A DNA stretch of 64,000 bases, taken from contig NZ_NEHO01000007.1 of NCBI RefSeq assembly GCF_002113375.1, positions 186,001-250,000 of the forward strand. The letters are read 5' to 3'. Positions within the stretch are counted from its first letter, which is position 1. The number at the start of each line of letters is the position of its first letter. Positions 41,065-50,582 of the stretch are shown here, piece by piece. The notes beneath the pieces are model-generated. The model saw only the letters and a list, made by a program, of their open reading frames with translations, did not search any database and was not told the DNA's origin. This DNA is from Pseudomonas sp. R37(2017). GTDB lineage: Bacteria > Pseudomonadota > Gammaproteobacteria > Pseudomonadales > Pseudomonadaceae. A program made the position numbers and the translations under genes.

Positions 41065-41319
41065 TCAGGCCTTGAGCAGCGCGTCGAGCTTGCCGGCGCG
41101 CTCCAGGGCGAACAAATCATCACAACCGCCGACGTGGGTGCTGCCGATCCAGATTTGCGGCACGGACGTACGTCCGGCCTTCTGGGCCATCGCAGCGCGC
41201 ACCTGCGGCTTGCCATCGACCTTGATCTCCTCGAACGCCACGCCTTTGCTCGCGAGCAGATGCTTGGCCCGGGAACAATAACCGCAGTAATCACTGGAAT
41301 AGACGACGACGCTACTCAT
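41065..41319 (-). CDS. grxC: Glutaredoxin 3
   Basis: Dithiol glutaredoxin of 84 residues with the redox site YCGYCSRAK (Cys near 12 and 15), the cis-Pro segment TSVPQIWIG near 50-58 and the glutathione-binding GGCDDLFALE. It reduces disulfides with glutathione in the cytosol. It lies one base downstream of the rhodanese-like gene and 57 bp upstream of secB, a conserved arrangement. Confidence 0.96.
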   Translation of the reverse strand: MSSVVVYSSDYCGYCSRAKHLLASKGVAFEEIKVDGKPQVRAAMAQKAGRTSVPQIWIGSTHVGGCDDLFALERAGKLDALLKA

Positions 41320-41320
41320 A

Positions 41321-41734
41321 TCACTTCACCAGCGGCAGATTGTCGGCTTTCCAGCTGGAAATACCGCCGGACAGCTTGGCGGCGGTGAAGCCGGATTTCA
41401 TCAGTTCGCGGGCGTGGGTGCCGGCGGTCTGGCCCATGGCGTCGACCAGGATGATGGTCTTGGCCTTGTGCTTTTCCAGTTCGCCAACGCGGGCGGCCAG
41501 TTTGTCCTGGGGAATGTTCACCGCACCGACAATGTGACCGGCGGCGAAATCCTTGCTCGGACGAATATCGACCACAAGGCCTGCGTCCTTGTTGACCAGG
41601 CCGGTCAGTTCGCCGGTGCTCAGGCTGCGGCCGCCGCCCTGCATTTGATAGGCAATCAGCAACGCCAGCAGTACGACGAAGATACCGACGAGAATGTAGT
41701 GGTTAGTGGCGAATTCAATCAGGTGAGCAACCAT
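41321..41734 (-). CDS. Membrane-anchored rhodanese-like protein without the catalytic Cys
   Basis: YibN-like protein of 137 residues from the ATG at 41734 (GGAGG upstream; the open frame to 41782 has no site). One N-terminal membrane helix (HYILVGIFVVLLALLIAYQM) is followed by a rhodanese domain (GLVVDIRPSKDFAAGHIVGAVNIP). In the active-site loop, where rhodaneses read C-x-x-G after the strand, this protein reads TIILVDAMGQ, so Asp replaces Cys. Sulfur transfer is therefore doubtful. Conserved neighbour of grxC and secB and divergent from gpmI. Confidence 0.9.
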   Translation of the reverse strand: MVAHLIEFATNHYILVGIFVVLLALLIAYQMQGGGRSLSTGELTGLVNKDAGLVVDIRPSKDFAAGHIVGAVNIPQDKLAARVGELEKHKAKTIILVDAMGQTAGTHARELMKSGFTAAKLSGGISSWKADNLPLVK

Positions 41735-41886
41735 CGAAGGAGGATCCAGGGCGTTAAAATGTCGGCCAGTATACACAGCCACTATGGTCGGCCAAACCCC
41801 GTCCGGCGGTGACGTGGCCGGAACTTCGCTTTAAACTGCCACTCCCTTTTCCATCGCCTCTTTCAATTCAGCCACGAGTGGATTCC

Positions 41887-43416
41887 ATGACTACCACGCC
41901 TAAACCTTTGGTCCTGATGATTCTCGACGGCTTCGGTCACAGTGACAGCCCCGAATCCAATGCCATCTATGCGGCCAGGAAGCCCGTACTCGACCGTTTG
42001 TGGGCCACCGTGCCGAACGGCCTGATCTCGGGCAGCGGCATGGACGTCGGCCTGCCGGATGGCCAGATGGGCAACTCGGAAGTCGGCCACATGAACCTGG
42101 GCGCCGGCCGCGTGGTGTATCAGGACTTCACTCGCGTGACCAAATCGATCCGCGACGGCGAGTTTTTCGAGAACCCGACCATCTGCGCCGCCGTGGACAA
42201 AGCCGTCGCCGCCGGCAAGGCCGTGCATTTCATGGGCCTGCTGTCCGATGGCGGCGTGCATAGCCACCAGGATCACCTGGTCGCCATGGCCGAACTGGCC
42301 TTCAAGCGCGGCGCGCAAAACATCTACCTGCACGCCTTCCTCGACGGCCGCGACACTCCGCCGAAAAGCGCGCAATCGTCGATCGAATTGCTCGACGCGA
42401 CCTTCCAGGCCCTGGGCAAAGGCCGGATCGCCAGCCTGATCGGCCGTTACTACGCCATGGACCGCGACAACCGTTGGGACCGCGTTTCCCAGGCCTACAA
42501 CCTGATTGTCGATGGCCAGGGCGAGTTCAGCGCCGCCACCGCCCAGGAAGGCCTGCAAGCCGCCTACGAGCGCGGCGAGAGCGACGAATTCGTCAAGGCA
42601 ACCACCATCGGCGAGCCGGTGAAAGTCGAAGATGGCGATGCCGTGGTGTTCATGAACTTCCGCGCCGACCGCGCCCGCGAGCTGACCCGCGTGTTCGTCG
42701 AAGACGACTTCAGTGAGTTCGAGCGCGCCCGCCAGTCGAAACTGGCCGGTTTCGTCATGCTGACCCAGTACGCCGCCAGCATCCCTGCGCCGTCGGCTTT
42801 CGTTGCCGGCAGCCTGGAAAACGTGCTGGGCGACTACCTGGCGAAAAACGGCAAGACCCAGCTGCGCATCGCTGAAACCGAAAAATACGCCCACGTGACC
42901 TTCTTCTTCTCCGGTGGCCGCGAAGAACCGTTCCCGGGCGAAGAGCGCATCCTGATTCCGTCGCCGAAAGTCGCCACCTATGACTTGCAACCGGAAATGA
43001 GCGCACCGGAAGTCACCGACCGCATCGTCGATGCCATCGAGAACCTGCGTTACGACGTGATCGTGGTCAACTACGCCAACGGCGACATGGTCGGCCACAG
43101 CGGCGTGTTCGAAGCGGCGGTCAAGGCCGTTGAATGCCTGGACCAGTGCGTGGGTCGCATCGTCGACGCCCTGGAAAAGGTCGGCGGCGAAGCCTTGATC
43201 ACCGCAGACCACGGCAACGTCGAGCAAATGGCCGATGAAACCACTGGCCAGGCGCACACTGCGCATACCACCGAGCCGGTGCCTTTCATCTATGTCGGCA
43301 AGCGCGACTTGAAGGTCCGCGAAGGCGGCGTGCTGGCGGACGTGGCGCCGACCATGCTGAAGCTGTTGGGCCTTGAACAACCGGCGGAAATGACCGGGAC
43401 TTCGATTCTGGTGTAA
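41887..43416 (+). CDS. gpmI: 2,3-bisphosphoglycerate-independent phosphoglycerate mutase
   Basis: Interconverts 3- and 2-phosphoglycerate, Mn-dependent, alkaline phosphatase superfamily. It has 509 residues from the ATG at 41887. Visible are the N-terminal metal site [11 protein letters not shown], the phosphoserine segment [15 protein letters not shown] (about 60-74), [11 protein letters not shown] near 150-160, [12 protein letters not shown] near 255, and C-terminal metal ligands [14 protein letters not shown] and [10 protein letters not shown]. Confidence 0.97.
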   Translation: MTTTPKPLVLMILDGFGHSDSPESNAIYAARKPVLDRLWATVPNGLISGSGMDVGLPDGQMGNSEVGHMNLGAGRVVYQDFTRVTKSIRDGEFFENPTICAAVDKAVAAGKAVHFMGLLSDGGVHSHQDHLVAMAELAFKRGAQNIYLHAFLDGRDTPPKSAQSSIELLDATFQALGKGRIASLIGRYYAMDRDNRWDRVSQAYNLIVDGQGEFSAATAQEGLQAAYERGESDEFVKATTIGEPVKVEDGDAVVFMNFRADRARELTRVFVEDDFSEFERARQSKLAGFVMLTQYAASIPAPSAFVAGSLENVLGDYLAKNGKTQLRIAETEKYAHVTFFFSGGREEPFPGEERILIPSPKVATYDLQPEMSAPEVTDRIVDAIENLRYDVIVVNYANGDMVGHSGVFEAAVKAVECLDQCVGRIVDALEKVGGEALITADHGNVEQMADETTGQAHTAHTTEPVPFIYVGKRDLKVREGGVLADVAPTMLKLLGLEQPAEMTGTSILV

Positions 43417-43443
43417 CCGGGATATCCCAAACACCGAATAACC

Positions 43444-43537
43444 TTGTGGGAGCGAGCCTGCTCGCGAATACGGAGCATCAGTCGACATCATTGTTGCCTG
43501 ACGCACCGCTTTGGCGAGCAGGCTCGCTCCCACATTG
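43444..43537. repeat. REPIN between gpmI and envC
   Basis: TTGTGGGAGCGAGCCTGCTC and GAGCAGGCTCGCTCCCACAT, inverted, with a spacer containing CATCAGTCGACATCATTGTT. Confidence 0.92.
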
Positions 43538-43658
43538 GTTTTGGGGTGTTTTTAGATGCAACTCCAGCCCAGTTATCACACAGTCAGAAATGGGCATTTT
43601 TTTTGCCGTCCATGGCGGGCATACTAGGCCGTCCCTTTCCCTGGTGCCGCCTGCCCCT

Positions 43659-44954
43659 ATGCTTCGCGTCCTGATAGCCCTCGCCCTGACATGCCTGCTC
43701 CAACCGGCCTTTGCTGACGAGCGTGCAGAAACCCAACAACAGTTGGACGCCACGCGTCAGGACATTGCCGAGCTGAAGAAAATGCTGGGCAAGCTGCAGG
43801 AAGAAAAGTCCGGCGTGCAGAAAGAGCTCAAGGGCACCGAAACCGAAATGGGCAAGCTCGAGAAGCAGGTCGAAGCCCTGCAAAAAGAGCTGAAGAAAAG
43901 CGAAGCCGAGCTACAGCGCCTCGATGCAGAGAAAAAAAAACTCCAGAGCGCGCGCACTGAACAGCAACGACTGATCGCCATGCAGGCCCGGGCGGCCTAC
44001 CAGAACGGTCGTCAGGAGTACCTCAAGCTGCTGCTCAACCAGCAGAATCCGGAAAAATTCGCCCGTACCCTCACCTATTACGATTATCTGAGCCAGGCCC
44101 GCCTGGAGCAGTTGAAGAGTTTCAACGAAACCCTGCGCCAACTGAGCAATGTCGAAAAAGACATTGCCATGCAGCAGGCACAATTGCTGGTGCAACAAAG
44201 CAGCCTCGACACTCAGCGTGGCGAACTCGAGAAAGTTCGCCAGGAGCGCCAGCAAGTCCTGGCCAAGCTCAATGAAGACGTAAAGGCTCGCGATCAAAAA
44301 CTGGCGGCGCGCGAGCAGGATCAGGCAGACCTGTCTAAAGTCCTTAAAACCATTGAAGAAACCCTGGCCCGCCAGGCCCGTGAGGCAGAAGAAGCGCGAA
44401 AAAAAGCGCTGATTGCCCAGCAGGAAGCCGAAAAAAAGCGTTTACGTGAGGCCCAGGCGCAGGCGGATGCCAGCGACGACGCCCCACGCAAACCGGTCAG
44501 ATCGACACCTGGCGCACTGGTTTCCAGCTCCGGCGAAACCTTTGGCGGCCCGTTTTCATCAACCCGCGGCAAACTTCCCTGGCCTGTCGATGGTCGATTG
44601 CTGGCGCGCTTCGGTGAAAGCCGTGGCGACGATGCAAGGACCAAGTGGGATGGCGTGATGATCGGCGCGTCCGCCGGCAGTGCGGTGCATGCCGTACACG
44701 GTGGTCGAGTGGTGTTCGCCGACTGGTTGCGCGGCGCCGGGCTGCTGGTGATTCTCGACCACGGCAATGGCTATCTGAGTCTGTACGGTCACAACCAGAC
44801 GTTGCTCAAGTCTGCCGGTGACGTTGTAAAAGCCGGTGAACCCATTTCCACTGTCGGTAACAGTGGCGGGCAGGACACACCAGCGCTGTATTTCGCAATT
44901 CGTCAGCAGGGTCAGCCGAGTGACCCTGCGCAATGGTGCCACGCGCAAGGATAG
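43659..44954 (+). CDS. envC: Murein hydrolase activator EnvC
   Basis: Periplasmic activator of the amidases that split septal peptidoglycan. It has 431 residues from the ATG at 43659, where the signal peptide LRVLIALALTCLLQPAFA begins. A long coiled coil spans about 20-255, followed by a Lys/Glu-rich linker and a LytM (M23) domain at about 315-430. The zinc ligands of active M23 enzymes are degenerate: KWDGV stands where HxGxD is expected and LYFAIR where LHFEIR is expected. This is the EnvC condition: activator, not hydrolase. Followed 31 bp later by ctpA. Confidence 0.93.
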   Translation: MLRVLIALALTCLLQPAFADERAETQQQLDATRQDIAELKKMLGKLQEEKSGVQKELKGTETEMGKLEKQVEALQKELKKSEAELQRLDAEKKKLQSARTEQQRLIAMQARAAYQNGRQEYLKLLLNQQNPEKFARTLTYYDYLSQARLEQLKSFNETLRQLSNVEKDIAMQQAQLLVQQSSLDTQRGELEKVRQERQQVLAKLNEDVKARDQKLAAREQDQADLSKVLKTIEETLARQAREAEEARKKALIAQQEAEKKRLREAQAQADASDDAPRKPVRSTPGALVSSSGETFGGPFSSTRGKLPWPVDGRLLARFGESRGDDARTKWDGVMIGASAGSAVHAVHGGRVVFADWLRGAGLLVILDHGNGYLSLYGHNQTLLKSAGDVVKAGEPISTVGNSGGQDTPALYFAIRQQGQPSDPAQWCHAQG

Positions 44955-44985
44955 GCGCGTCGCCTAATTCAGGAGTTCGTTTGAC

Positions 44986-46305
44986 ATGCTGCATTTGTCC
45001 CGCCTTACCTCGCTGGCCCTGACGATCGCCCTGGTGATTGGCGCGCCCCTGGCGTTCGCCGCTCAACCAGCCCCGGCGGTCGCGCCTGCGGGCACTGCCG
45101 CGACCACCAAGGCACCCCTGCCGCTGGATGAGTTGCGCACCTTTGCCGAGGTGATGGACCGGATCAAGGCCGCCTATGTCGAGCCGGTGGACGACAAGAC
45201 CCTGCTGGAAAACGCCATCAAGGGCATGCTCAGCAACCTTGATCCGCATTCGGCCTACCTCGGCCCTGAAGATTTCGCCGAGCTGCAGGAAAGCACCAGC
45301 GGTGAATTCGGCGGCCTGGGCATCGAAGTCGGCGCCGAAGACGGCTTCATCAAGGTGGTTTCGCCCATTGATGACACGCCGGCCTCCAAGGCTGGCATTC
45401 AGGCCGGCGACTTCATCGTCAAGATCAACGGCCAGCCCACCCGCGGCCAGAGCATGACCGAAGCCGTGGACAAGATGCGCGGCAAGATCGGCGAAAAAAT
45501 CACCCTGACCCTGGTACGCGACGGCGGCACGCCGTTCGACGTGACCCTGGCCCGCGCCGTCATTCAAGTGAAGAGCGTGAAGAGCCAGTTGCTGGAGTCG
45601 GGCTACGGCTACATCCGCATCACCCAGTTCCAGGTCAAGACCGGCGAAGAAGTCTCCAAGGCCCTGGCCAAGCTGCGCAAGGAGAACGGCAAGAAGCTCA
45701 AGGGCATCATTCTCGACCTGCGCAACAACCCGGGTGGCGTGCTGCAGGCGGCGGTGGAAGTGGTCGACCACTTCATCACCAAGGGCCTGATCGTTTACAC
45801 CAAGGGCCGCATCGCCAACTCCGAGCTGCGCTTCTCTGCTACCGGCAAGGACGAAAGCGAAGCCGTGCCAATGGTCGTGCTGATCAACGGCGGCAGCGCC
45901 TCGGCTTCGGAAATTGTCGCCGGCGCCCTGCAGGACCAGAAACGCGCCGTGCTGATGGGCACCACCAGTTTCGGCAAAGGTTCTGTGCAAACCGTGCTGC
46001 CACTGAACAATGAACGCGCCTTGAAGATCACCACGGCGCTGTATTACACGCCGAACGGCCGCTCGATCCAGGCCCAGGGCATCGTCCCGGACATTGAAGT
46101 GCGCAAGGCCAGGATCACCAGCGAGCAAGACAACGACTACTTCAAGGAAGCCGACTTGCAGGGGCACCTGGGCAATGGCAACGGCGGTGCCGACAAACCG
46201 ACCGGCTCCAGCAGCAAAGCCAAGCCGATGCCACAGGACGATGATTACCAACTGGCCCAGGCCCTGAGCCTGCTCAAAGGGCTGAGCATCACGTCCGGCC
46301 GTTGA
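44986..46305 (+). CDS. ctpA: Carboxy-terminal processing protease, S41 family
   Basis: Periplasmic serine protease of 439 residues. It has a signal peptide (about 1-25), an N-terminal helical dimerisation region, a PDZ domain (GIEVGAEDGFIKVVSPIDDT ... AGIQAGDFIVKING, about 105-150), and the S41 core with LRNNPGG near 245, the catalytic Ser in NGGSASASEI near 307 and the Lys in TTSFGKGSVQ near 332. In P. aeruginosa CtpA trims peptidoglycan hydrolases. It lies between envC and the deacetylase gene, a conserved cell-wall cluster. Confidence 0.95.
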   Translation: MLHLSRLTSLALTIALVIGAPLAFAAQPAPAVAPAGTAATTKAPLPLDELRTFAEVMDRIKAAYVEPVDDKTLLENAIKGMLSNLDPHSAYLGPEDFAELQESTSGEFGGLGIEVGAEDGFIKVVSPIDDTPASKAGIQAGDFIVKINGQPTRGQSMTEAVDKMRGKIGEKITLTLVRDGGTPFDVTLARAVIQVKSVKSQLLESGYGYIRITQFQVKTGEEVSKALAKLRKENGKKLKGIILDLRNNPGGVLQAAVEVVDHFITKGLIVYTKGRIANSELRFSATGKDESEAVPMVVLINGGSASASEIVAGALQDQKRAVLMGTTSFGKGSVQTVLPLNNERALKITTALYYTPNGRSIQAQGIVPDIEVRKARITSEQDNDYFKEADLQGHLGNGNGGADKPTGSSSKAKPMPQDDDYQLAQALSLLKGLSITSGR

Positions 46306-46306
46306 G

Positions 46307-47083
46307 ATGTTTCTGCGGTTGCTGATCGGTCTGTTGTGTTGCCTGGCGGGTGTTGCTCACGCAGAGCCCGCCGGATCGACGCCCCACAAAGCCTACCTGA
46401 GCCTGATCATCGATGACCTGGGGCAGAACCTGCCTCGGGATCGCCGGGTGCTGGCCCTGCCCGGCCCAGTGACCACGGCGATCATGCCGGATACGCCCCA
46501 CGCCACCGAATTCGCCCGCGAAGCCCATCGCGCCGGCAAAATCGTCATCCTGCACATGCCCATGGATCCTGCCACCGGACCATTCGCCTGGCATCCCGAG
46601 TTGCCCATCGATGAACTGGAAAAGCGCCTGAACGCGGCGTTCAGAATGGTCCCGTACACCAGTGGCATCAACAACCACATGGGCAGCCGCATGACAGCAC
46701 AACCGGTCGCCATGGCCTGGCTGATGGCGGACTTGCAACGACGGCACAAATTCTTCGTCGACAGTCGCACCAGCGCCCAGACCGTGGCCGCTGCCCAAGC
46801 GCAGAAAATCGGTCTGGCGAGCGTTTCGCGGGATGTGTTCCTGGACGATGAACGCACTGAGGCAGCGATCCTGACCCAGTTGCAGACCGCGATCAGTCTC
46901 GCGCACAAGCAGGGTTCGGCGGTGATGATCGGTCATCCGTATCCGCAGACACTGGCGGTTCTGGAGCGAGAGCTGCCCAAGTTGAAGGCCCAGGGGATCG
47001 AGTGGATCGATATCAAGCAAATGATCAGCGTGCGCGGTAATCGGGCGACGGCTGCCCATGGGAAGGATGGGGTGTACCGCTAA
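46307..47083 (+). CDS. Divergent polysaccharide deacetylase family protein (YibQ-like)
   Basis: Exported protein of 258 residues with signal peptide FLRLLIGLLCCLAGVAHA. The divergent polysaccharide deacetylase family (DUF610/PF04748) is recognised by LSLIIDDLGQNLPRDRRVLALPG (core near 30-46), ILHMPMDP near 84, MGSRMT near 125 and FFVDSRTSA near 146. The protein starts one base after the ctpA stop, so the two are coupled. Enzymatic activity of the family is not well established. Confidence 0.9.
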   Translation: MFLRLLIGLLCCLAGVAHAEPAGSTPHKAYLSLIIDDLGQNLPRDRRVLALPGPVTTAIMPDTPHATEFAREAHRAGKIVILHMPMDPATGPFAWHPELPIDELEKRLNAAFRMVPYTSGINNHMGSRMTAQPVAMAWLMADLQRRHKFFVDSRTSAQTVAAAQAQKIGLASVSRDVFLDDERTEAAILTQLQTAISLAHKQGSAVMIGHPYPQTLAVLERELPKLKAQGIEWIDIKQMISVRGNRATAAHGKDGVYR

Positions 47084-47089
47084 TCCGCC

Positions 47090-47117
47090 TGTGGGAGCGA
47101 GCAGGCTCGTTCCCACA
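47090..47117. repeat. Single REP palindrome
   Basis: TGTGGGAGCGAGCAGGCTCG-TTCCCACA is one compact palindrome, not a spaced doublet, at the 3' end of the convergent deacetylase and binding-protein genes. Confidence 0.75.
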
Positions 47118-47134
47118 TTGATATGTGCTGGGTT

Positions 47135-47890
47135 CTACAGGTACTGCGCCATGATCTCGTCCACCCGCCCGTCCTTGCGCATCTGATCCAGCGCGGCCTG
47201 CAGCCTGGCAACAGTTTCGTCCGGCACATTCTTGTTCAGCACCAGGTACAGCTCGGCGCTGTTAAAGCGAAGTACCGTCTTGAGTCCGGTTACCCCGTCC
47301 TGGCGCGCCAGGTAGCGCCCGGCCGGGTCACCGGTGGCCCACAGATCGATCTGACCGCTGATCAGCTTCTTCGCGTTGTCCTGATCGCGCAGCACTACCA
47401 TCGGCTTCAAGCCCTGCTTGGCCAGCGTCATGGCAATGGCATCACCCTTGTAGGCGCCAATCTTGTACTTGCGCGCGTCCTCCAGGGTTTCGAGGGTGAT
47501 CTTGCTGTCAGCCTTGGCCAGCATGATCCAGTCGTCCGGGCCGATCGGCCCGACCCACTTGAACAGGTTTTCGCGGTCCGGCAGGCGCGCCATCACGAAA
47601 GCCCCGTAACCGGGGTTTTCCAGGGCGAGCTTGTAGACTCGCTCCCAAGGGAAACGCAGGGTCAGGCTGTAGGTAATATCGGCGCGCTTGAACATCTCGC
47701 GGACGATGTCCGTGGCGATGCCATTGATGTTCTCGTCCTGAGCGAAGTTCTTGCCGTTCTTCGCCATGTTGTACGGCGGGAAGTTTTCCGTCAGCAACAC
47801 CAGGTCGGTATCGGGACTGTCTTTAGCGTGCGCTCCGTTGATCAACAACAGAGAGGCGCTGGCAAGGACAAGAAGAAAGCGTTTAAGCAT
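47135..47890 (-). CDS. Periplasmic solute-binding protein, SBP_bac_3 type
   Basis: Exported protein of 251 residues with signal peptide RFLLVLASASLLLINGAHA and the family-3 binding fold starting LVLLTENFPPYNM. There is no permease or ATPase next to it, so it is an orphan; such proteins may feed another importer or a sensor. The conserved amino acid carboxylate Arg/Asp pair is not obvious, so the ligand is unknown. It is the last leftward gene after hisF, with a 78-bp gap. Confidence 0.88.
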   Translation of the reverse strand: MLKRFLLVLASASLLLINGAHAKDSPDTDLVLLTENFPPYNMAKNGKNFAQDENINGIATDIVREMFKRADITYSLTLRFPWERVYKLALENPGYGAFVMARLPDRENLFKWVGPIGPDDWIMLAKADSKITLETLEDARKYKIGAYKGDAIAMTLAKQGLKPMVVLRDQDNAKKLISGQIDLWATGDPAGRYLARQDGVTGLKTVLRFNSAELYLVLNKNVPDETVARLQAALDQMRKDGRVDEIMAQYL

Positions 47891-47968
47891 GTCTGGCTAC
47901 CGAAATCCATGGCGTACCCAAGAGTGCCTTGGGCACGCCATGATGTCCACTGGCCTGCACTGGATTGT

Positions 47969-48739
47969 TTAACGCATCACGATTCCGCGATGGGCCATGT
48001 ACGCCTTGGCTTCCTGAACGGTGTATTCGCCAAAGTGGAAAATACTCGCCGCCAAGACCGCACTGGCGTGGCCTTCGATAATGCCGTCGGCCAGGTGCTG
48101 CAGGTTGCCGACACCGCCGGAGGCGATCACCGGAATGCCCAGCGCATCGCTGATGGCACGGGTGACGCCCAGGTCGAAGCCGTTTTTCATGCCGTCCTGG
48201 TCCATGCTGGTCAGCAGGATTTCACCGGCCCCCAGGCCTTCCATTTTCTTCGCCCACTCCACGGCGTCGAGGCCGGTTGGCTTGCGCCCGCCGTGGGTGA
48301 AGATTTCCCAGCGCGGGGTTTCGCCCGGCCCGGAAACCTTCTTCGCGTCGATGGCGACGACGATGCACTGCGAACCGAAATGCTCTGCGGCTTCGCCGAC
48401 GAATTCCGGATTGAACACCGCGGCGGTGTTGATCGAAACCTTGTCCGCACCGGCGTTGAGCAGGTTGCGGATGTCTTGCACGGTGCGTACGCCACCGCCC
48501 ACGGTCAGCGGGATGAACACCTGGCTGGCCATCCGTTCGACGGTGTGCAGCGTGGTGTCGCGGCCATCGACGCTGGCGGTGATGTCGAGAAAAGTAATCT
48601 CGTCGGCGCCCTGCTCGTCGTAGCGACGAGCGATTTCCACCGGATCACCGGCGTCGCGGATGTTTTCGAATTTCACACCCTTGACCACGCGGCCGTTGTC
48701 CACGTCCAGGCAAGGGATGATGCGCTTGGCTAAAGCCAT
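47969..48739 (-). CDS. hisF: Imidazole glycerol phosphate synthase, cyclase subunit
   Basis: Forms imidazole glycerol phosphate and AICAR with ammonia from HisH. TIM barrel of 256 residues from the ATG at 48739 ([20 protein letters not shown]). The catalytic aspartates are in CLDVDNG (near 11) and [14 protein letters not shown] (near 130); both half-barrel repeats are intact. Separated from hisA by a repeat-filled 95-bp gap. Confidence 0.97.
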   Translation of the reverse strand: MALAKRIIPCLDVDNGRVVKGVKFENIRDAGDPVEIARRYDEQGADEITFLDITASVDGRDTTLHTVERMASQVFIPLTVGGGVRTVQDIRNLLNAGADKVSINTAAVFNPEFVGEAAEHFGSQCIVVAIDAKKVSGPGETPRWEIFTHGGRKPTGLDAVEWAKKMEGLGAGEILLTSMDQDGMKNGFDLGVTRAISDALGIPVIASGGVGNLQHLADGIIEGHASAVLAASIFHFGEYTVQEAKAYMAHRGIVMR

Positions 48740-48760
48740 AAGACTTAATCTCCGATTAAG

Positions 48761-48845
48761 AAGCTGCAAGCTTCAAGCTGCAAGAGAGAGCGGATCACCG
48801 TCACGCTTTAACATGCAGCTTGCAGCTTGCAGCTTACAGCTTGGA
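48761..48845. repeat. AGCTGCAAGCTT-type repeat cluster between hisF and hisA
   Basis: Direct units AAGCTGCAAGCTTCAAGCTG at 48761 face inverted units GCAGCTTGCAGCTTGCAGCTT at 48815 onward (listed only to the core), so the segment can form a long imperfect hairpin. The right side runs into hisA: its last residues and stop (SKL, AAGCTGTAA on the minus strand) are written by the repeat. Confidence 0.85.
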
Positions 48846-49583
48846 GCTGGCCGCGTAGCCATCACAAAAAGCTTGAGCCTCAGCAACATCCAGAGTGCCC
48901 TCATAAATCGCGCGGCCAGTGATCGCGCCGATGATGCCCGGTGCCCTGGCGTCGAGCAGGGTCTTGATGTCGCCCAGATTGTGGATGCCGCCGGAAGCGA
49001 TGACCGGGATGGACGTGGCAGCAGCCAGTGCGGCGGTGAACGGTACGTTGCAGCCCTGCATCATGCCGTCTTTGGCGATGTCGGTGTAGACGATGGCGGA
49101 AACGCCGTCGGATTCGAAACGCTTGGCCAGGTCGATCACCTGCACCGAGCTGACCTCGGCCCAGCCGTCGGTGGCGACGAATCCGTCCTTGGCGTCCAGG
49201 CCGACGATGACCTTGCCCGGGAAGGCGCGGCAGGCTTCGGCGACGAACTCCGGTTCCTTCACCGCCTTGGTGCCGATGATCACGTAGCTCACACCCGCTT
49301 TCACGTAGTGCTCGATGGTTTCCAGCGAACGGATGCCGCCGCCGATCTGGATCGGCAGGTTCGGGTAGCGCTTGGCGATGGCGGTGACCACCTCACCATT
49401 GACCGGCTGGCCTTCGAAGGCCCCGTTCAGGTCGACCAGATGCAGACGACGGCAACCGCCCTCCACCCACTTGGCAGCCATGCTCACCGGGTCATCGGAG
49501 AACACTGTGGAATCTTCCATGCGGCCCTGGCGCAGACGAACACAGGCACCGTCTTTAAGATCGATAGCGGGAATAATTAGCAT
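48834..49583 (-). CDS. hisA: ProFAR isomerase
   Basis: Isomerises ProFAR to PRFAR in histidine synthesis. TIM barrel of 249 residues starting [19 protein letters not shown], with Asp near 8 and Asp in [12 protein letters not shown] near 130. It is slightly longer than the usual 245 because the 3' end has been overwritten by the adjacent repeat, giving the tail ASSKL. Confidence 0.97.
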   Translation of the reverse strand: MLIIPAIDLKDGACVRLRQGRMEDSTVFSDDPVSMAAKWVEGGCRRLHLVDLNGAFEGQPVNGEVVTAIAKRYPNLPIQIGGGIRSLETIEHYVKAGVSYVIIGTKAVKEPEFVAEACRAFPGKVIVGLDAKDGFVATDGWAEVSSVQVIDLAKRFESDGVSAIVYTDIAKDGMMQGCNVPFTAALAAATSIPVIASGGIHNLGDIKTLLDARAPGIIGAITGRAIYEGTLDVAEAQAFCDGYAASSKL

Positions 49584-49603
49584 GCTTTTCCTTCGTCAAA
49601 GAG

Positions 49604-49680
49604 CGGCAAGCTGCAAGCTACAAGCTGCAAGCGAGCGGTGTACCAATTCTTGCAGCTTGAAGCTTGCGGCTTGAAGCTGC
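49604..49680. repeat. AGCTGCAAGCTT-type repeat cluster between hisA and the DUF2164 gene
   Basis: CAAGCTGCAAGCTACAAGCT on the left and CTTGCAGCTTGAAGCTTGCG on the right form a second imperfect hairpin of the same family as at 48.8 kb, filling the whole intergenic gap. Confidence 0.85.
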
Positions 49681-49682
49681 TC

Positions 49683-49943
49683 CTATTCTTTCTCGAGCGC
49701 CCACAGGTCGCTTTCGATGCTTTCGAACCTCTCTTTGAGGTGCGCCTGCACATCGAAAATCGCCCTGTTGTAATAGTGCGGAGCAATTTCACGGGTAAAC
49801 AGCTCAAGAATCTCCGCCGCCTCGAACGAGCCGAGATCGAGTTCAAAGCGGTCTTCCATGAAACGCTTGATCTTGCGATTGGCCTCGCTCTCTTGCTCAG
49901 GGGTGAGCGTGAGAATGGGCGGCCTGGATTTCTTGACGGCCAT
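49683..49943 (-). CDS. DUF2164 family protein in the his operon
   Basis: Small protein of 86 residues with the DUF2164 pattern: LTPEQESEANRKIKRFMEDRFELDLG and AEILELFTREIAPHYYNRAIFDVQ (cores near 15-35 and 45-65), then an acidic coiled end. The start ATG directly follows the hisH stop (TAAATG), so translation is coupled to hisH. Function unknown; a role linked to histidine synthesis is only suggested by the position. Confidence 0.88.
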   Translation of the reverse strand: MAVKKSRPPILTLTPEQESEANRKIKRFMEDRFELDLGSFEAAEILELFTREIAPHYYNRAIFDVQAHLKERFESIESDLWALEKE

Positions 49944-50582
49944 TTACCAACGACCGTCCCACGCAGCGAAGTTCTGCAGCAATTGCAGGCCGTGGGTATG
50001 GCTTTTCTCCGGGTGGAACTGCACGGCGAAACGCGAGCCTTCGGCCAGCGCCGCGGCGAAATCGACACCGTAGTGACCGCTGCCCACCACCTGGCGCGCA
50101 TTGGCGGCAGCGATGTAGTAGCTGTGCACGAAGTAGAACCGTGCCAGGTCAGGAATGTCGTGCCACAGCGGGTGACTCACCTTCTGCTTCACTTCGTTCC
50201 AGCCCATGTGCGGGACTTTCAGGTGTTCACCGTCCTCGACCAGATTCTTGCCGAAGAACTTCACCTGGCCCGGAAACAGGCCGATGCAGTCGACGCCGTC
50301 GTTCTCTTCGCTGGTGTCGAGCAAGGCTTGCATGCCCACGCAGATGCCAAGGAACGGACGGTCCTGGCTGACTTCACGTACCAGCGAATCGAAGCCGAGA
50401 CGACGGATCTCCGCCATGCAATCGCGGATCGCGCCAACGCCGGGGAAAACCACCCGGTCGGCTTCGCGAATCACGTTGGCATCGCTGGTGATCAGCACCT
50501 TGCCTGCACCCACGTGCTCGAGGGCCTTGGCCACCGAGTGCAGGTTGCCCATGCCGTAGTCGATAACCGCGACTGTCTGCAT
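49944..50582 (-). CDS. hisH: Imidazole glycerol phosphate synthase, glutaminase subunit
   Basis: Class I glutamine amidotransferase of 212 residues supplying ammonia to HisF. The nucleophile is in [12 protein letters not shown] (Cys near 82) and the His/Glu pair in [11 protein letters not shown] near 193. The start overlaps the hisB stop (TAATG). Confidence 0.97.
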   Translation of the reverse strand: MQTVAVIDYGMGNLHSVAKALEHVGAGKVLITSDANVIREADRVVFPGVGAIRDCMAEIRRLGFDSLVREVSQDRPFLGICVGMQALLDTSEENDGVDCIGLFPGQVKFFGKNLVEDGEHLKVPHMGWNEVKQKVSHPLWHDIPDLARFYFVHSYYIAAANARQVVGSGHYGVDFAAALAEGSRFAVQFHPEKSHTHGLQLLQNFAAWDGRW

